NCBI RefSeq assembly: GCF_003265345.1
Contig: NZ_QFWW01000007.1
Span: 84,036-148,035 of the forward strand
Source of the DNA: Lentzea terrae
Lineage (GTDB): Bacteria > Actinomycetota > Actinomycetes > Mycobacteriales > Pseudonocardiaceae
Direction: 5' to 3'
DNA length: 64,000 bases
Shown one piece after another: positions 36,719-45,735 of the stretch. Every line of letters begins with the position of its first letter. The first letter of the stretch is position 1. The notes under the pieces were generated by a model. The model did not search any database and was not told where the DNA came from. It worked only from the letters and a program-made list of their open reading frames with translations. Made by a program: the position numbers and the translations under genes.

Positions 36719-36748
36719 CGGCTCCCGCCATGCCTTGCCCTTGCCCTT

Positions 36749-36803
36749 GCAATGAGTCTTTTGACGACGAAGTCCAAAGACTCATTGCTAAAGGGCAGGT
36801 CAG
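36749..36803. repeat. Dispersed CAATGAG/CTCATTG hairpin element, copy 2
   Basis: Perfect 12-bp arms, CAATGAGTCTTT with its complement, plus GAC/GTC inside and a GACGAA loop. It matches copy 1 at all but a few of about 55 bases. It is in the 282-bp gap after the P450 gene; no convincing gene was found in that gap. Confidence 0.85.
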
Positions 36804-36979
36804 CAGGGGCGGCTCCGGAATCGTCGGCGGTGTCGCCGTTCTCCGGAGCGCGGGTGCGAGACCTGATCGGGTACCAGATGGCCTGGAGAAGGAGAGCGCG
36901 CAGCGCGTCGAAGGTGGCAGCGAGTGATGTCGAGGAGGCGTTTCGCGCGATCCCACCGAGCACTGACTGAGCGCGGCCG

Positions 36980-37933
36980 TCAGGCTCGGCGGCGCAAGCG
37001 GAGGCCGATGACCAGGGCCGCGATGAGGACGATGCCGCCGAGGGTGAGGGCCAGAGGCCAGTTCTGCCAGGAGCCCGACGACTCCGACTGCGGCGACGCC
37101 TGCGGTTGGTCGGCTGCCGGCGGTGGCGGCGTGGTCGTCGGCGCGGGTGGCTGGGCCAGGGCAGCGGCTCCAGCGACCGCGCGGATCGGGGTGCCGGCGC
37201 CTTCGGAGGCGGAGATCAGGGTGCCGTCCGGGTCGAAGGCGATGGCCTCGCCCTGCGGTTCGTTGGGCAGGGGGACGCGGACCGGGTCGCCGGACAAGGC
37301 TTTCACGATGTCGCCGTCCGGGACCGGGTAGAGGTAGGCCTCGGTGTAGGTGCGCAGGGCGATGACCGAACCGTCTGCGGTGGAGGCGGCGCCGGTCACC
37401 AGGCGGGTGTCCAGCGTGCCTTCCAGGGGGCCGCCTGGGGTGTCCGTTGAGGACAGCGACACGCGGGCTACCTGCTCCAGCGGGACTGATATATCGGTTC
37501 GGAGCGGGGCTGTGGGGCGATATACCAGTGCGGAGCCGAGGGGTTCCTTGGTGACGATGTACGGGGTGCCGGACTTGTCCAGGAGGAGGGCCTCGGCGTC
37601 GTGTTTGCCGTCCGGGTAGGTGACGCGGAACCGCTCCACGGCGCCTGACGGTGCGACCTTGTGCAGGGCGATCGTGGAGCGGGACTTGCCGTTGTCGCCG
37701 GTGTCGGCGGCCCAGAGGGTGCCGTCCGGCGTCATCGCCAGGTCTTCGACGTCGAACGGGTCGACGGGCGCGGTGATCGTGCGTCGCACGACGCAGTCGC
37801 GGCCCATGACCTGGATGCGCAGCGTGCCGTTGTCGCTGTCGCTGACGGCGAAGAACTGCTTGCCGTCGGACGTGAGCCCGGAGAGCTCCTGCATGGCTAC
37901 CGGGCACACGTCCACCGGTGGAGGCGGGATCAA
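36980..37933 (-). CDS. Propeller-like protein with C-terminal membrane anchor, no visible signal peptide
   Basis: 317 residues. The body has propeller-like strand repeats (LSGLTSDGKQFFAVSDSD, LAMTPDGTLWAADTGDNG, GEAIAFDPDGTLISASEGAG), then a Pro-rich linker and a C-terminal membrane helix with basic tail (LTLGGIVLIAALVIGLRLRRRA), so the ectodomain should be outside. Yet the start TTG 37933, fixed by a TTGA overlap with hflX, leaves no signal peptide; the protein begins directly at the ectodomain. It may be truncated at its 5' end. Two palindrome copies are in frame (37486, 37517). Confidence 0.65.
   Translation of the reverse strand: MIPPPPVDVCPVAMQELSGLTSDGKQFFAVSDSDNGTLRIQVMGRDCVVRRTITAPVDPFDVEDLAMTPDGTLWAADTGDNGKSRSTIALHKVAPSGAVERFRVTYPDGKHDAEALLLDKSGTPYIVTKEPLGSALVYRPTAPLRTDISVPLEQVARVSLSSTDTPGGPLEGTLDTRLVTGAASTADGSVIALRTYTEAYLYPVPDGDIVKALSGDPVRVPLPNEPQGEAIAFDPDGTLISASEGAGTPIRAVAGAAALAQPPAPTTTPPPPAADQPQASPQSESSGSWQNWPLALTLGGIVLIAALVIGLRLRRRA
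37486..37497. repeat. Dispersed palindrome CTGATATATCGG
   Basis: In the propeller-like gene, read Asp-Ile-Ser with ATA. Confidence 0.85.
37517..37528. repeat. Variant palindrome GCGATATACCAG
   Basis: One core substitution; 20 bases from the 37486 copy, same gene. Confidence 0.45.
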
Positions 37934-39390
37934 GCAGGCGACCCGTTCGTCGCGAACTCCTCGAGCAGGCCCGCGAGGTCCGGGCGCACGCGGGCGCTGA
38001 GCAGGGTGCCCGACTCCGTGTGCTTCTCGGACAGCACCTCGCCGTCGCGGTGCACGCGGGCAACGACCTCGCCGCGCGCGTACGGGACGAGAGCCTCGAC
38101 CACGACCTCGGGACGTGGCATCAGCTCGGCGATGCGGACCTTGAGCTCCTCGATGCCGAGGCCCGAGTGCGCCGACACGAACGACGCGTCCGGGAACAGG
38201 TGCCGCAGCCGGGCCAGGCCCAGGTCGCCCACCGCGTCGATCTTGTTCACGACGAGCAGCTCGCGCGGCATCGGCGTGCCGGACTCCTCGTTGATCTCGG
38301 CCAGCACTTCGCGCACGGCCTTGACCTGCGACTCCGGCATGGCGTCGGAGCCGTCGACCACGTGCACGAGCAGGTCGGCCTGGCCGACCTCCTCCAGCGT
38401 CGAGCGGAACGCCTCGACCAGCTGGTGCGGCAGGTGGCGGACGAAGCCCACCGTGTCCGTCAGCGTGTACGGCAGGCCCTCCGGCGTCAGCGCGCGGCGC
38501 GTCGTCGGGTCGAGGGTGGCGAACAGCGCGTCCTCCACCAGGACACCGGCGTCGGTCAGCGCGTTGAGCAGCGAGGACTTGCCCGCGTTGGTGTAGCCCG
38601 CGATGGCGACGCTCGGGACCTCGTTCGCGACGCGGCGGCTGCGCTTGGTCTCGCGGATCACCTTGATCGCGGCGAGCTCGCGGCGGAGCTTCGCGATGCG
38701 GTCGCGGATCCGGCGCCGGTCGGTCTCGATCTTGGTTTCACCAGGACCGCGCAGACCCACACCGCCGTTGCCGCCGCCGGCACGACCACCGGCCTGCCTC
38801 GACAACGTCTCACCCCAGCCGCGCAGGCGCGGCATCAGGTACTGCAGCTGAGCCAGCTCGACCTGGGCCTTGCCCTCCTTGGACCGCGCGTGCTGCGCGA
38901 AGATGTCCAGGATGAGCGCGGTCCGGTCGATGACCTTGACCTTGAGCCGTTCCTCCAGCTGACGCAGCTGGCCGGGTGAGAGCTCACCGTCGCAGATCAC
39001 CGTGTCCGCGCCGGTCGCCTGCACCACGTCGCGCAGCTCGGCCACCTTGCCGGAGCCGATGTACGTCGCCGGGTCCGGCTTGTCGCGCCGCTGCACGACG
39101 CCTTCGAGAACCTCGGAGCCGGCGGTTTCGGCGAGGCGGGCGAGCTCGGCGAGGGAAGCCTCGGAGTCCGCGGCCGTGCCCTCTGTCCACACCCCGACGA
39201 GCACGACCCGTTCCAGGCGAAGCTGCCGGTACTCGACCTCGGTGATGTCCTCGAGCTCCGTGGACAACCCCGCGACACGGCGCAATGCGGCGCGTTCGGC
39301 GAGTTCGTAGTCACCCGTCGAGAAGTCGTCCTCGTCCCAGGAGGCGTCGTACTCGGGGTCGAACTCTGTGCTCTGGATGTTTTCCGTCAT
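37930..39390 (-). CDS. hflX: GTPase HflX
   Basis: 486-residue ribosome-associated GTPase that splits stalled ribosomes. The N-terminal HflX domain carries YIGSGKVAELRDVV and DIFAQHARSKEGKAQVELAQLQY, followed by GGxGLRGPGETKIETDRR. The G domain has GYTNAGKSSLLNAL near residue 265, DTVGFVRHLPHQLVEAF and the NKID motif. ATG 39390 follows GAAGGG. It overlaps the propeller gene by TTGA. Belongs to the conserved lexA-hflX-dapF-miaA block. Confidence 0.95.
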   Translation of the reverse strand: MTENIQSTEFDPEYDASWDEDDFSTGDYELAERAALRRVAGLSTELEDITEVEYRQLRLERVVLVGVWTEGTAADSEASLAELARLAETAGSEVLEGVVQRRDKPDPATYIGSGKVAELRDVVQATGADTVICDGELSPGQLRQLEERLKVKVIDRTALILDIFAQHARSKEGKAQVELAQLQYLMPRLRGWGETLSRQAGGRAGGGNGGVGLRGPGETKIETDRRRIRDRIAKLRRELAAIKVIRETKRSRRVANEVPSVAIAGYTNAGKSSLLNALTDAGVLVEDALFATLDPTTRRALTPEGLPYTLTDTVGFVRHLPHQLVEAFRSTLEEVGQADLLVHVVDGSDAMPESQVKAVREVLAEINEESGTPMPRELLVVNKIDAVGDLGLARLRHLFPDASFVSAHSGLGIEELKVRIAELMPRPEVVVEALVPYARGEVVARVHRDGEVLSEKHTESGTLLSARVRPDLAGLLEEFATNGSPA

Positions 39391-39415
39391 TTGCCCTTCA
39401 TCGTCCCATGGACCG

Positions 39416-39916
39416 TCAGTCCCCCGGATACACCGCGAGGTAGATCGCCACACGGGGAACTTCCGGCCTGACCGGTTGCGCGGCCAGCTCATCCATCAAC
39501 GATGCGAGCCGCTGCTTTAGTTCCTCCGGGTCGACGGTGACGACCAGGCGGCTCTGATCCACGTCCTCGAGCCCGATGTCGGCAACCTCGCCGAGAAAAG
39601 CGTGCAGCATCGCTTCGCCGACGGCGACCATATTTTCGCTGTTGTCGAGCTCCCACGACAGGCCAGTCGACCGATAGGGGATCTCCTTCGCACCCCGGTT
39701 GCCCGCCCGAGGCGGCATGGCTTCGAGGAATCCCGCGGCGACGAGCTTGCGGACGTGGTGCAGCGTCGTGGCCGGATCCTTGCCGAGCCGCTGCGCCAGC
39801 TCCTTGTTGGTGAGCGGCCGGTCGAACGTCATGCGGATCATGCGCAACCGCAGGTCAGAGCTGAGAGCGGCGGCTTCCTCACTCGTCGCGGGACGGCGCT
39901 TGCGGGAGAGTGGCAC
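39416..39916 (-). CDS. ArsR-type winged-helix regulator
   Basis: 166-residue regulator with an N-terminal ArsR-like HTH (LRLRMIRMTFDRPLTNKELAQRLGKDPATTLHHVRKLVAAGFL) and a C-terminal dimer/sensing part (residues 95-166) ending in VPRVAIYLAVYPGD. No cysteine metal site is visible. GTG 39916 follows GGAGG closely. It is divergent from an MFS transporter with a 54-bp gap that contains a clear dyad, so it probably represses the transporter and itself. Confidence 0.87.
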   Translation of the reverse strand: MPLSRKRRPATSEEAAALSSDLRLRMIRMTFDRPLTNKELAQRLGKDPATTLHHVRKLVAAGFLEAMPPRAGNRGAKEIPYRSTGLSWELDNSENMVAVGEAMLHAFLGEVADIGLEDVDQSRLVVTVDPEELKQRLASLMDELAAQPVRPEVPRVAIYLAVYPGD

Positions 39917-39928
39917 GCCTCCAGTCTA

Positions 39929-39952
39929 AGTGATTGACAGTTTCCAATCACT
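39929..39952. promoter_or_regulatory. ArsR/MFS divergent operator and promoter
   Basis: AGTGATTG-N8-CAATCACT dyad. TTGACA at 39935-39940 inside it is a perfect rightward -35 for the MFS gene, so a repressor bound here would block RNA polymerase. Confidence 0.65.
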
Positions 39953-39970
39953 CAGCGCAGACTCGTCGGC

Positions 39971-41209
39971 ATGGCGCTTTGGGGGCATCACGACTTCCGC
40001 AGGCTGTGGATCGGCGACACCATCAGCCAGTTCGGCTCTTCGATCGGCATCACGGTCATCCCGCTGCTGGCGGCGGGTGTGCTGAACGCGACACCGTTCG
40101 AGATGGGCCTGCTGGCCGCGGCGAGCCAGATGGCGTTCCTGCTGATCGGGCTGCCCGCGGGCGTCTGGGTCGACCGGATGCGCCGCAAACCGCTGATGCT
40201 CGCGATGGACGTCGCCCGCGCCGCGCTGCTGCTCAGCGTGCCGTTCGCGTGGTGGCTGGGCGGGCTCGGCCTGCCGCAACTGATCGTCGTGAGCCTCGCT
40301 GTCGGTGTGTGCACCGTCTTCTTCGACGTCGCCTACCAGTCGTATTTGCCGTCACTGGTGGGACGTGACCAACTGGTCGAAGGCAACTCGAAGCTGCAAG
40401 CCAGTCTGTCCGTCGCCGAGGTGTCGGGACCGGCGATCGGTGGCTACGTGGCGCAGTTCCTCGGCGCGGCCAACGGCGTGCTCGCCACCGGCCTGGGCTA
40501 CCTGAGCTCCGCGTTCTTCCTGTTCCGGATCAAGGCCGTGGAACCGGCGCCGGAACGTCACCCCGACCCGCACCTGCGCCGCGAGGTGATGGAGGGACTG
40601 CGGTTCGTCTTCAGCAACCGCACGCTGCGCATGATCGTCGCCACCACCGGCACCTCGAACTTCTTCCACGGCATCCAGCAGGCCGTGATGATCCTGTTCC
40701 TGCTGAACGTCGCCGAGCTGAGCGAGGGCATGGCCGGCGTGTTCCTCAGCGCGGGCGGCATCGGCGGCGTGCTCGGGGCGGCCGTCGCGTACAAACTCGG
40801 CCAACTGGTCGGGCAGGCCAGGATGATCTGGCTCATCCCGCTGCTGACCTGGCCGTTCATCCTGCTGCTGCCGTTCGCCTCGCCTGGCTGGGGCGTCGCG
40901 CTGCCGATGCTCGGCTCGGCGGTGAGCATGTTCGGCATCGTGGTCTACAACATCGGCCAGGTGAGCTACCGGCAGGCGATCTGCCCCGACCACCTGCTCG
41001 GCCGGATGAACGCCTCGATCCGCTGGGTGGTGTGGGGGTCGACGCCGATCGGCGCGCTGGTGGGCGGCGGACTCGGCACCTGGCTCGGCGTCGTGCCGAC
41101 CCTGTGGATCGCGCTGATCGGCTCGGTGGCCGGGATGGTGTGGGTGCTGCTCTCGCCGCTGCGGACGATGCGCGACCTGCCGACCGCGCCCGCCGAATCG
41201 CACCACTGA
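39971..41209 (+). CDS. MFS transporter (exporter type)
   Basis: 412-residue major-facilitator protein with about 12 membrane helices. The loop-2/3 motif GLPAGVWVDRMRRKPLM is present near residue 58, and the N-terminal FRRLWIGDTISQFGSSIGITVIPLLA is typical of the EntS/bacterial multidrug exporter group. Substrate cannot be read. The regulator divergent to it and the dyad overlapping its -35 suggest induction by its substrate. The gene ends at 41209 next to a convergent dapF, with a dispersed palindrome in the gap. Confidence 0.88.
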   Translation: MALWGHHDFRRLWIGDTISQFGSSIGITVIPLLAAGVLNATPFEMGLLAAASQMAFLLIGLPAGVWVDRMRRKPLMLAMDVARAALLLSVPFAWWLGGLGLPQLIVVSLAVGVCTVFFDVAYQSYLPSLVGRDQLVEGNSKLQASLSVAEVSGPAIGGYVAQFLGAANGVLATGLGYLSSAFFLFRIKAVEPAPERHPDPHLRREVMEGLRFVFSNRTLRMIVATTGTSNFFHGIQQAVMILFLLNVAELSEGMAGVFLSAGGIGGVLGAAVAYKLGQLVGQARMIWLIPLLTWPFILLLPFASPGWGVALPMLGSAVSMFGIVVYNIGQVSYRQAICPDHLLGRMNASIRWVVWGSTPIGALVGGGLGTWLGVVPTLWIALIGSVAGMVWVLLSPLRTMRDLPTAPAESHH

Positions 41210-41224
41210 TATCCGATATATCAG
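41206..41224. terminator. AT-rich hairpin between MFS gene and dapF
   Basis: CTGATAT-CCGAT-ATATCAG forms a 7-bp stem with 5-base loop that overlaps the MFS stop and abuts the dapF stop. It is built from the dispersed palindrome plus a partial second half. It may act as a weak bidirectional terminator. Confidence 0.4.
41213..41224. repeat. Dispersed palindrome CCGATATATCAG
   Basis: Intergenic copy between convergent genes, directly before the dapF stop codon on the other strand. Confidence 0.85.
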
Positions 41225-42019
41225 TTACTGGAGCGCGTCCCACCAGGACTTGTCGAGCTCGCCGCGCGCGACGAGCACTGCTGGTCCGGTGAGCGTCGAC
41301 GTCGTCGGCTCGATCGTCACGGAGACCTGACCGCCGAGGACGTCGACCGTCGCGGAGCCCGTCGTCTTGCCCTGCCCCGCAAGCCACGAGGCGACGGACG
41401 CGACGGTACCGGTGCCGCACGAACGGGTCTCGCCGACGCCGCGCTCGTAGACGCGCATGCGGAGCGCGTTGTCGCCGATGACGTTGATCAGCTCGACGTT
41501 GACGCCGTTCGGGAAGATCACCGGGTCGAAGCCGGGCGGCACGGTGAGGTCGAAGCCCTCGACCGGGGCGTCGGTGACGCACGCCAGGTGCGGGTTGCCG
41601 ACGTCGACCGCGAAGCCGCCGATGCCCTGACCGTCGACCGCCGCGATGGACGTGCCGGTGACCCGCGCGGGCCCCATGTCGTTCGTGACGGAGCCGTCCG
41701 GGTGCGTCGTGACAGCGCGATCCCCCGCGCGCGTGCCGACGACGAACGAACCCTGCGGCTGGTGGCCGGCGTCGACGAGGTAGCGGGCGAAGACGCGCAG
41801 GCCGTTGCCGCACATCTCGGCGATGGAGCCGTCCGCGTTGCGGTAGTCCATGAACCACTTGCCCTCGGACCGCACCACTCGCAGCACGCCGTCGGCACCC
41901 AGACCGCGTTGCCGGTCGCACAGCGCCTGCACGCGCGCCACCGTCAGATCCAGCTGGTCATCGAGGTCGGGCAGGACGACGAAGTCGTTCTCCGTGCCGT
42001 GCCCCTTCACGAACTCCAC
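41225..42019 (-). CDS. dapF: Diaminopimelate epimerase
   Basis: 264-residue enzyme converting LL- to meso-diaminopimelate for lysine and cell-wall synthesis. The two catalytic cysteines are visible: Cys70 in EMCGNGLR and Cys201 in RSCGTGT. Start GTG 42019. Its start overlaps the miaA end by 13 bases, so dapF, miaA and the LigB-like gene form one leftward unit, as in mycobacteria and Streptomyces. Confidence 0.96.
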   Translation of the reverse strand: MEFVKGHGTENDFVVLPDLDDQLDLTVARVQALCDRQRGLGADGVLRVVRSEGKWFMDYRNADGSIAEMCGNGLRVFARYLVDAGHQPQGSFVVGTRAGDRAVTTHPDGSVTNDMGPARVTGTSIAAVDGQGIGGFAVDVGNPHLACVTDAPVEGFDLTVPPGFDPVIFPNGVNVELINVIGDNALRMRVYERGVGETRSCGTGTVASVASWLAGQGKTTGSATVDVLGGQVSVTIEPTTSTLTGPAVLVARGELDKSWWDALQ

Positions 42020-42915
42020 GGGACCAGGTTACCGGCGGCCTCCACCAGATCCGGGCGCGCACCGTCCAACCAGGTGATGCGCTGGTCACGCCGGAACCAC
42101 GACCGTTGCCTGCGCACGAACCGGCGAGTGGCGCGTTTGGTCTCCTCCGCGGCGAAGTCGATCGTGCACGCTCCGTCCATTGCGGACAGCACCTGCTGGT
42201 AGCCCAACGCCCTGGACGCGGTCTTGCCGTCGCGCAGGCCGACCCGAACCAACGACCGCACCTCGTCTTCGAGGCCGGCCGCGAACATCTGGTCCACCCG
42301 CAGGTCGACGCGCGAGTCCAGTTCGGACACCTCGCGGTCGACGCCGATCTGGACGGTGTCGTAGCGCGCCGGCCCTGGCTTGGGCAGGTTCGCGGAGAAC
42401 GGCTGCCCGGTCAGCTCGATGACCTCCAGCGCACGCACGATGCGACGCCCGTTGGACGGCAGGATCGCGATCGCCGCGGCCGGGTCGAGCTCCTGCAGGC
42501 GCCGGTGCAGAGCCTCAGCACCCGACGAAGCGAGCTCCGCCTCGTAGCGCTCCCGCACGGCGTCGTCGGTGCCGGGGAACTTCAGGTCGTCGAGCACCGC
42601 CTGCACGTACAACCCGGATCCGCCGACGAGGATCGGTGGCCGCCCGGCGGCGAGCAGGCGTTCGACGACTGCGCGCGTCTCCCGTTGGTAGGCCGCGACG
42701 GACGCGGTCTCGGTCACGTCGAGGACGTCGAGCAGGTGGTGGGGAACGCCGCGGCGCTCCTCCAGCGTCATCTTCGCGGTGCCGATGTCCATGCCGCGGT
42801 AGAGCTGCATGGCGTCGGCGTTGACGACCTCTCCCCCGAACCGTTCCGCGAGCGCGACGGCCAGGTCGGACTTGCCGGTCGCGGTGGGGCCTACGACAGC
42901 GATGGGGGTGATCAC
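42007..42915 (-). CDS. miaA: tRNA dimethylallyltransferase
   Basis: 302-residue enzyme that adds a dimethylallyl group to A37 of tRNAs reading UNN codons. P-loop GPTATGKSD at 9-17; [15 protein letters not shown] and the [13 protein letters not shown] motif follow. GTG 42915 lies in a GTGA overlap with the preceding LigB-like gene. Its product is the substrate for MiaB, whose gene is 5.6 kb further right. Confidence 0.96.
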   Translation of the reverse strand: MITPIAVVGPTATGKSDLAVALAERFGGEVVNADAMQLYRGMDIGTAKMTLEERRGVPHHLLDVLDVTETASVAAYQRETRAVVERLLAAGRPPILVGGSGLYVQAVLDDLKFPGTDDAVRERYEAELASSGAEALHRRLQELDPAAAIAILPSNGRRIVRALEVIELTGQPFSANLPKPGPARYDTVQIGVDREVSELDSRVDLRVDQMFAAGLEDEVRSLVRVGLRDGKTASRALGYQQVLSAMDGACTIDFAAEETKRATRRFVRRQRSWFRRDQRITWLDGARPDLVEAAGNLVPWSS

Positions 42916-43592
42916 GGGCGCTCCCAGACAGCGACGTGGTAGCCCACGCCGAACGGTGCGAAGAACTCGGCGCTCGAGCAGTGCCACGGTCCGGGCACGC
43001 CGGCGAGGACCTGCCACGCCGCACGGCCCTGCGCGCCCAGCTCGCGAGCGAGTTCGAGGTCGAGTGCGAGCAGACCGTCGACGTCGGCGGCGGCCAGCAG
43101 CTTGTGCACGTGCTCGTCGAACGGTCCCGAACGCTCGTCGTTCGACCCCGGCGAGCGCAGCCCGTGCCGGGTGGATCCGTCGCCGAGGATCAAGAGCCCG
43201 GCGTTCTCCCGAGCAAGTCGTTGTCCAAACGAGACACATTCGGACGGTGGCAGATCACGGGGTATGAGCTCAACGCGTGACACTTCGACTGCGCACTGTT
43301 CCCGCAGCCACGCGGTGATTAGCACTGGCAACGGAATCCGGGGGTCCGGCACCAGGTCACCGCCGAGTGATACGGGTACGTCGACCCCATATCCGAGAAA
43401 AGTTCCGGACAGCGGCGGCACGACCGTGGCCGGACCGCTGTCGTCGACCGCGACGGCAACCCATGGACCGGGCAGTTTCCCTGCTGCCGCAAGGGTTGCG
43501 GCGCGCACGGACTCGGTTTCGGCGGCGGCTCCCGCGACCAGTTCTGGCACCAGAAGAGGCGGGTGCGGCACCACTGCGGCACGGGTGATCAC
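42912..43592 (-). CDS. LigB-like (class III extradiol dioxygenase fold) protein
   Basis: 226-residue protein of the class III dioxygenase-like group that accompanies miaA and dapF in actinobacteria (Rv2728c position). The start [20 protein letters not shown] carries the conserved His-Pro-Pro, and [19 protein letters not shown] the second conserved region. Whether it binds iron or has enzyme activity is not established. Starts GTG 43592 and is translationally coupled to miaA (GTGA). Confidence 0.78.
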   Translation of the reverse strand: MITRAAVVPHPPLLVPELVAGAAAETESVRAATLAAAGKLPGPWVAVAVDDSGPATVVPPLSGTFLGYGVDVPVSLGGDLVPDPRIPLPVLITAWLREQCAVEVSRVELIPRDLPPSECVSFGQRLARENAGLLILGDGSTRHGLRSPGSNDERSGPFDEHVHKLLAAADVDGLLALDLELARELGAQGRAAWQVLAGVPGPWHCSSAEFFAPFGVGYHVAVWERP

Positions 43593-43703
43593 GACGAACC
43601 AGGCTACCTATCGTGGACTCCCAGTACCGAGTCGAGCTCTGACCTGTTTGAATGCGCGCGGGGAACTGGGGACGGGAGACCCTCCAGCGCCCGTATTGCA
43701 TCG

Positions 43704-43741
43704 GCCCCGCCAGTGGCGGGGCGCCCGTGGCAGGCACGGGC
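43704..43741 (+). promoter_or_regulatory. Tandem GC-rich hairpins in the DUF349 leader
   Basis: GCCCCGCC-AGT-GGCGGGGC (43704-43722) directly followed by GCCCGT-N7-ACGGGC (43723-43741), 21 bases before the start codon. Possible attenuator or stability element. Confidence 0.45.
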
Positions 43742-43762
43742 GTCAGATGGGAGGAACCGGCG

Positions 43763-45097
43763 ATGTCGGAGCAGGACAGCACACCGGAGGCCGTGGTGGA
43801 GCCAGCCGCGGTCGAGGGTGGAGTCGAGGAAACGCCGAAGGAGACCGCGCAGGCGACGCCTCCGGCCGTCCCCGTGGCGTCGGACCACCCTGACCGCTGG
43901 GGGCGCGTGGACGCCGACGGCACCGTGTACGTGAAGACCGAGGACGGCGAGCGCGCCGTCGGGTCGTGGCAGGCCGGTGAGCCGGTCGAGGGCCTCGCGC
44001 ACTTCGCGCGGCGCTTCGACGACCTGCGCACCGAGGTCGAGCTGCTGGTGACGCGGCTCGCGTCCGGCGCCGGCGACCCGAAGCACGCCCTGACCAGCGC
44101 GAAGCACGTCAAGGAGCAGCTCGCCGAGGCCGCCGTGGTCGGCGACCTGAAGGCGCTGGCCGCCCGCGTCGAGCACGTGCTGACGATGGCCGAGGCGGGC
44201 ATGGAGAAGGCGAAGGAGGCCAAGGAGGCCGCCCGAGCCCAGTCCGTGGCGCGCAAGCAGGCGCTGGTCGACGAGGCCGAGTCGATCGCGAACGAGTCGA
44301 CCCAGTGGAAGGTCGCGGGCGACCGGCTGCGCCAGATCCTCGACGAGTGGAAGACCATCCGCGGCGTCGACCGCAAGACCGACGAGCAGCTGTGGCGCCG
44401 GTTCTCGAAGGCGCGCGACGCGTTCAACCGCCGTCGCGGCTCGCACTTCGCCGACCTCGACCGCCAGCGCTCGGTGGCGAAGGCCTCGAAGCAGGCGCTC
44501 GTCGAAGAGGCCGAGAAGCTCGTCGACTCCGACGACTGGGGCCCCACGGCCGGTCGCTACAAGGAGCTGATGGTCGAGTGGAAGGCCGCCGGGCGTGCGC
44601 CCAAGGAGGCCGACGACGCGTTGTGGCAGCGGTTCCGCGCCGCGCAGGACGCGTTCTTCCAGAAGCGTTCCGAGGCCTTCAGCGAGCGTGACGCCGAGTT
44701 CGCGGCGAACGCGAAGCTGAAGGAGGAGCTGCTCGCCGAGGCCGAGACGATCGACCCGTCGGCCGACCTCGAGGCGGCGCGCAACCACCTCTACAAGATC
44801 CAGGAGCGCTGGGACGCGATCGGCAAGGTGCCGCGCGAGCGCATCCGCGAGCTCGAGGGCAAGCTGCGCACGATCGAGGAGAAGGTCCGGGGTGCGGTTG
44901 ACGCGCAGTGGCGTCGCTCCGACCCCGAGGCCGAGGCCCGTGTGGCGCAGTTCCGCGAGCGCGTGGAGCAGTTCGAGGCGCAGGCCGCGAAGGCTCGTGC
45001 CGCGGGCGACAAGCGCCGCACGGAGCAGGCCGAGGCTCAGGCCGCGCAGTGGCGCGAGTGGCTCGCCGCCGCTGAGCAGGCGCTGGCGACCCGCTAG
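43763..45097 (+). CDS. DUF349-repeat coiled-coil protein
   Basis: 444-residue cytoplasmic protein made mainly of charged helices with repeated DUF349 units: WKVAGDRLRQILDEWKTI near residue 185, DWGPTAGRYKELMVEWKAAGRAPKEADDALWQRFRAAQDAFF near 260, and LYKIQERWDAIGKVPRERI near 345. The N-terminal 45 residues are acidic and disordered. Matches the Rv2731 position in mycobacteria. Function not established. ATG 43763 follows GGAGGAA. A textbook terminator follows. Confidence 0.88.
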   Translation: MSEQDSTPEAVVEPAAVEGGVEETPKETAQATPPAVPVASDHPDRWGRVDADGTVYVKTEDGERAVGSWQAGEPVEGLAHFARRFDDLRTEVELLVTRLASGAGDPKHALTSAKHVKEQLAEAAVVGDLKALAARVEHVLTMAEAGMEKAKEAKEAARAQSVARKQALVDEAESIANESTQWKVAGDRLRQILDEWKTIRGVDRKTDEQLWRRFSKARDAFNRRRGSHFADLDRQRSVAKASKQALVEEAEKLVDSDDWGPTAGRYKELMVEWKAAGRAPKEADDALWQRFRAAQDAFFQKRSEAFSERDAEFAANAKLKEELLAEAETIDPSADLEAARNHLYKIQERWDAIGKVPRERIRELEGKLRTIEEKVRGAVDAQWRRSDPEAEARVAQFRERVEQFEAQAAKARAAGDKRRTEQAEAQAAQWREWLAAAEQALATR

Positions 45098-45107
45098 TTC
45101 GAACGAA

Positions 45108-45137
45108 CGAAGGCCCCCTCCGAGGAGGGGGCCTTCG
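45108..45137 (+). terminator. Intrinsic terminator after the DUF349 gene
   Basis: Perfect 13-bp stem (45108-45120 with 45125-45137) and a CGAG tetraloop, 10 bases after the stop. It lies 6 bases from the convergent DUF2690 stop and may serve both. Confidence 0.8.
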
Positions 45138-45143
45138 TCGTGT

Positions 45144-45620
45144 TCAGCAGGTCGAAGCCTTGACTTGGGCGTCCCAGGCCGATCCCCCGTTCCAGTCAAC
45201 CTGACCCCAGCCGCACCTCGTGGCTCCCGGCGAATAGACCATGTTGCCCCAGTGGGAACCCGCGCTCGCCGACGCCCAGAAGTTGACGTAGACGTCTCGG
45301 GGGCGGTCCCAGACCCTGATCTGCAACTTGCCATCCGGGCGGGAACTACCGCCCGCGTAGTTCGGAATGCGTACCCACTTCGTGCCGCACGTGGGCGAGT
45401 AGCGCAGTTCGACGCGCCCCTTCGGCGACGACACCGAGGCCACCGTGATCGCATCAGCGGCGCATCCGGTCACCTCCGGGTCCTTGTTGTCGCAGCCGGC
45501 GCCGGAACACGTCGCCGCCGCCTCCACCGGCGCGGCGCTGGCCACGGCCGGCAGCACCGAAATCATCGACGCGCACGCCGCCACCAGGAGCGCCGCCCGA
45601 CCGAGCTTTCCTCGGAACAT
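45144..45620 (-). CDS. Secreted DUF2690 protein
   Basis: 158 residues. Signal peptide MFRGKLGRAALLVAACASMI and on to AVASA (cleavage near 29), then the DUF2690 pattern: CSGAGCDNKDPEVTGCAADA, VELRYSPTCGTKWVRI and WGNMVYSPGATRC, with paired cysteines likely forming disulfides outside the cell. Function unknown; common in actinomycetes next to HTH/TPR regulators. ATG 45620 has GAGGGCG upstream. The divergent decayed regulator may once have controlled it. Confidence 0.82.
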   Translation of the reverse strand: MFRGKLGRAALLVAACASMISVLPAVASAAPVEAAATCSGAGCDNKDPEVTGCAADAITVASVSSPKGRVELRYSPTCGTKWVRIPNYAGGSSRPDGKLQIRVWDRPRDVYVNFWASASAGSHWGNMVYSPGATRCGWGQVDWNGGSAWDAQVKASTC

Positions 45621-45713
45621 CAGAGATTCGCCCTCAAAGAGCCTTGCTTGGACGGGAAAACACTGACAGCCAGGACATGTCGACAAACAGCGACAACCTC
45701 TACAGAAGACCCC

Positions 45714-45719
45714 TACAAT
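45714..45719 (+). promoter_or_regulatory. -10-like hexamer TACAAT upstream of the decayed regulator
   Basis: TACAAT, 17 bases before the ATG at 45736, with GGGGGAA as ribosome site between them. Good sigma-70-type -10; the -35 is not clear. Confidence 0.45.
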
Positions 45720-45735
45720 CGAATGTGGGGGAACA

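Noticed and set aside
36715..36963. Leftward 82-codon frame in the gap after the P450 gene
   Set aside because: Consists of the hairpin repeat plus non-coding-looking sequence; no ribosome site and no family.
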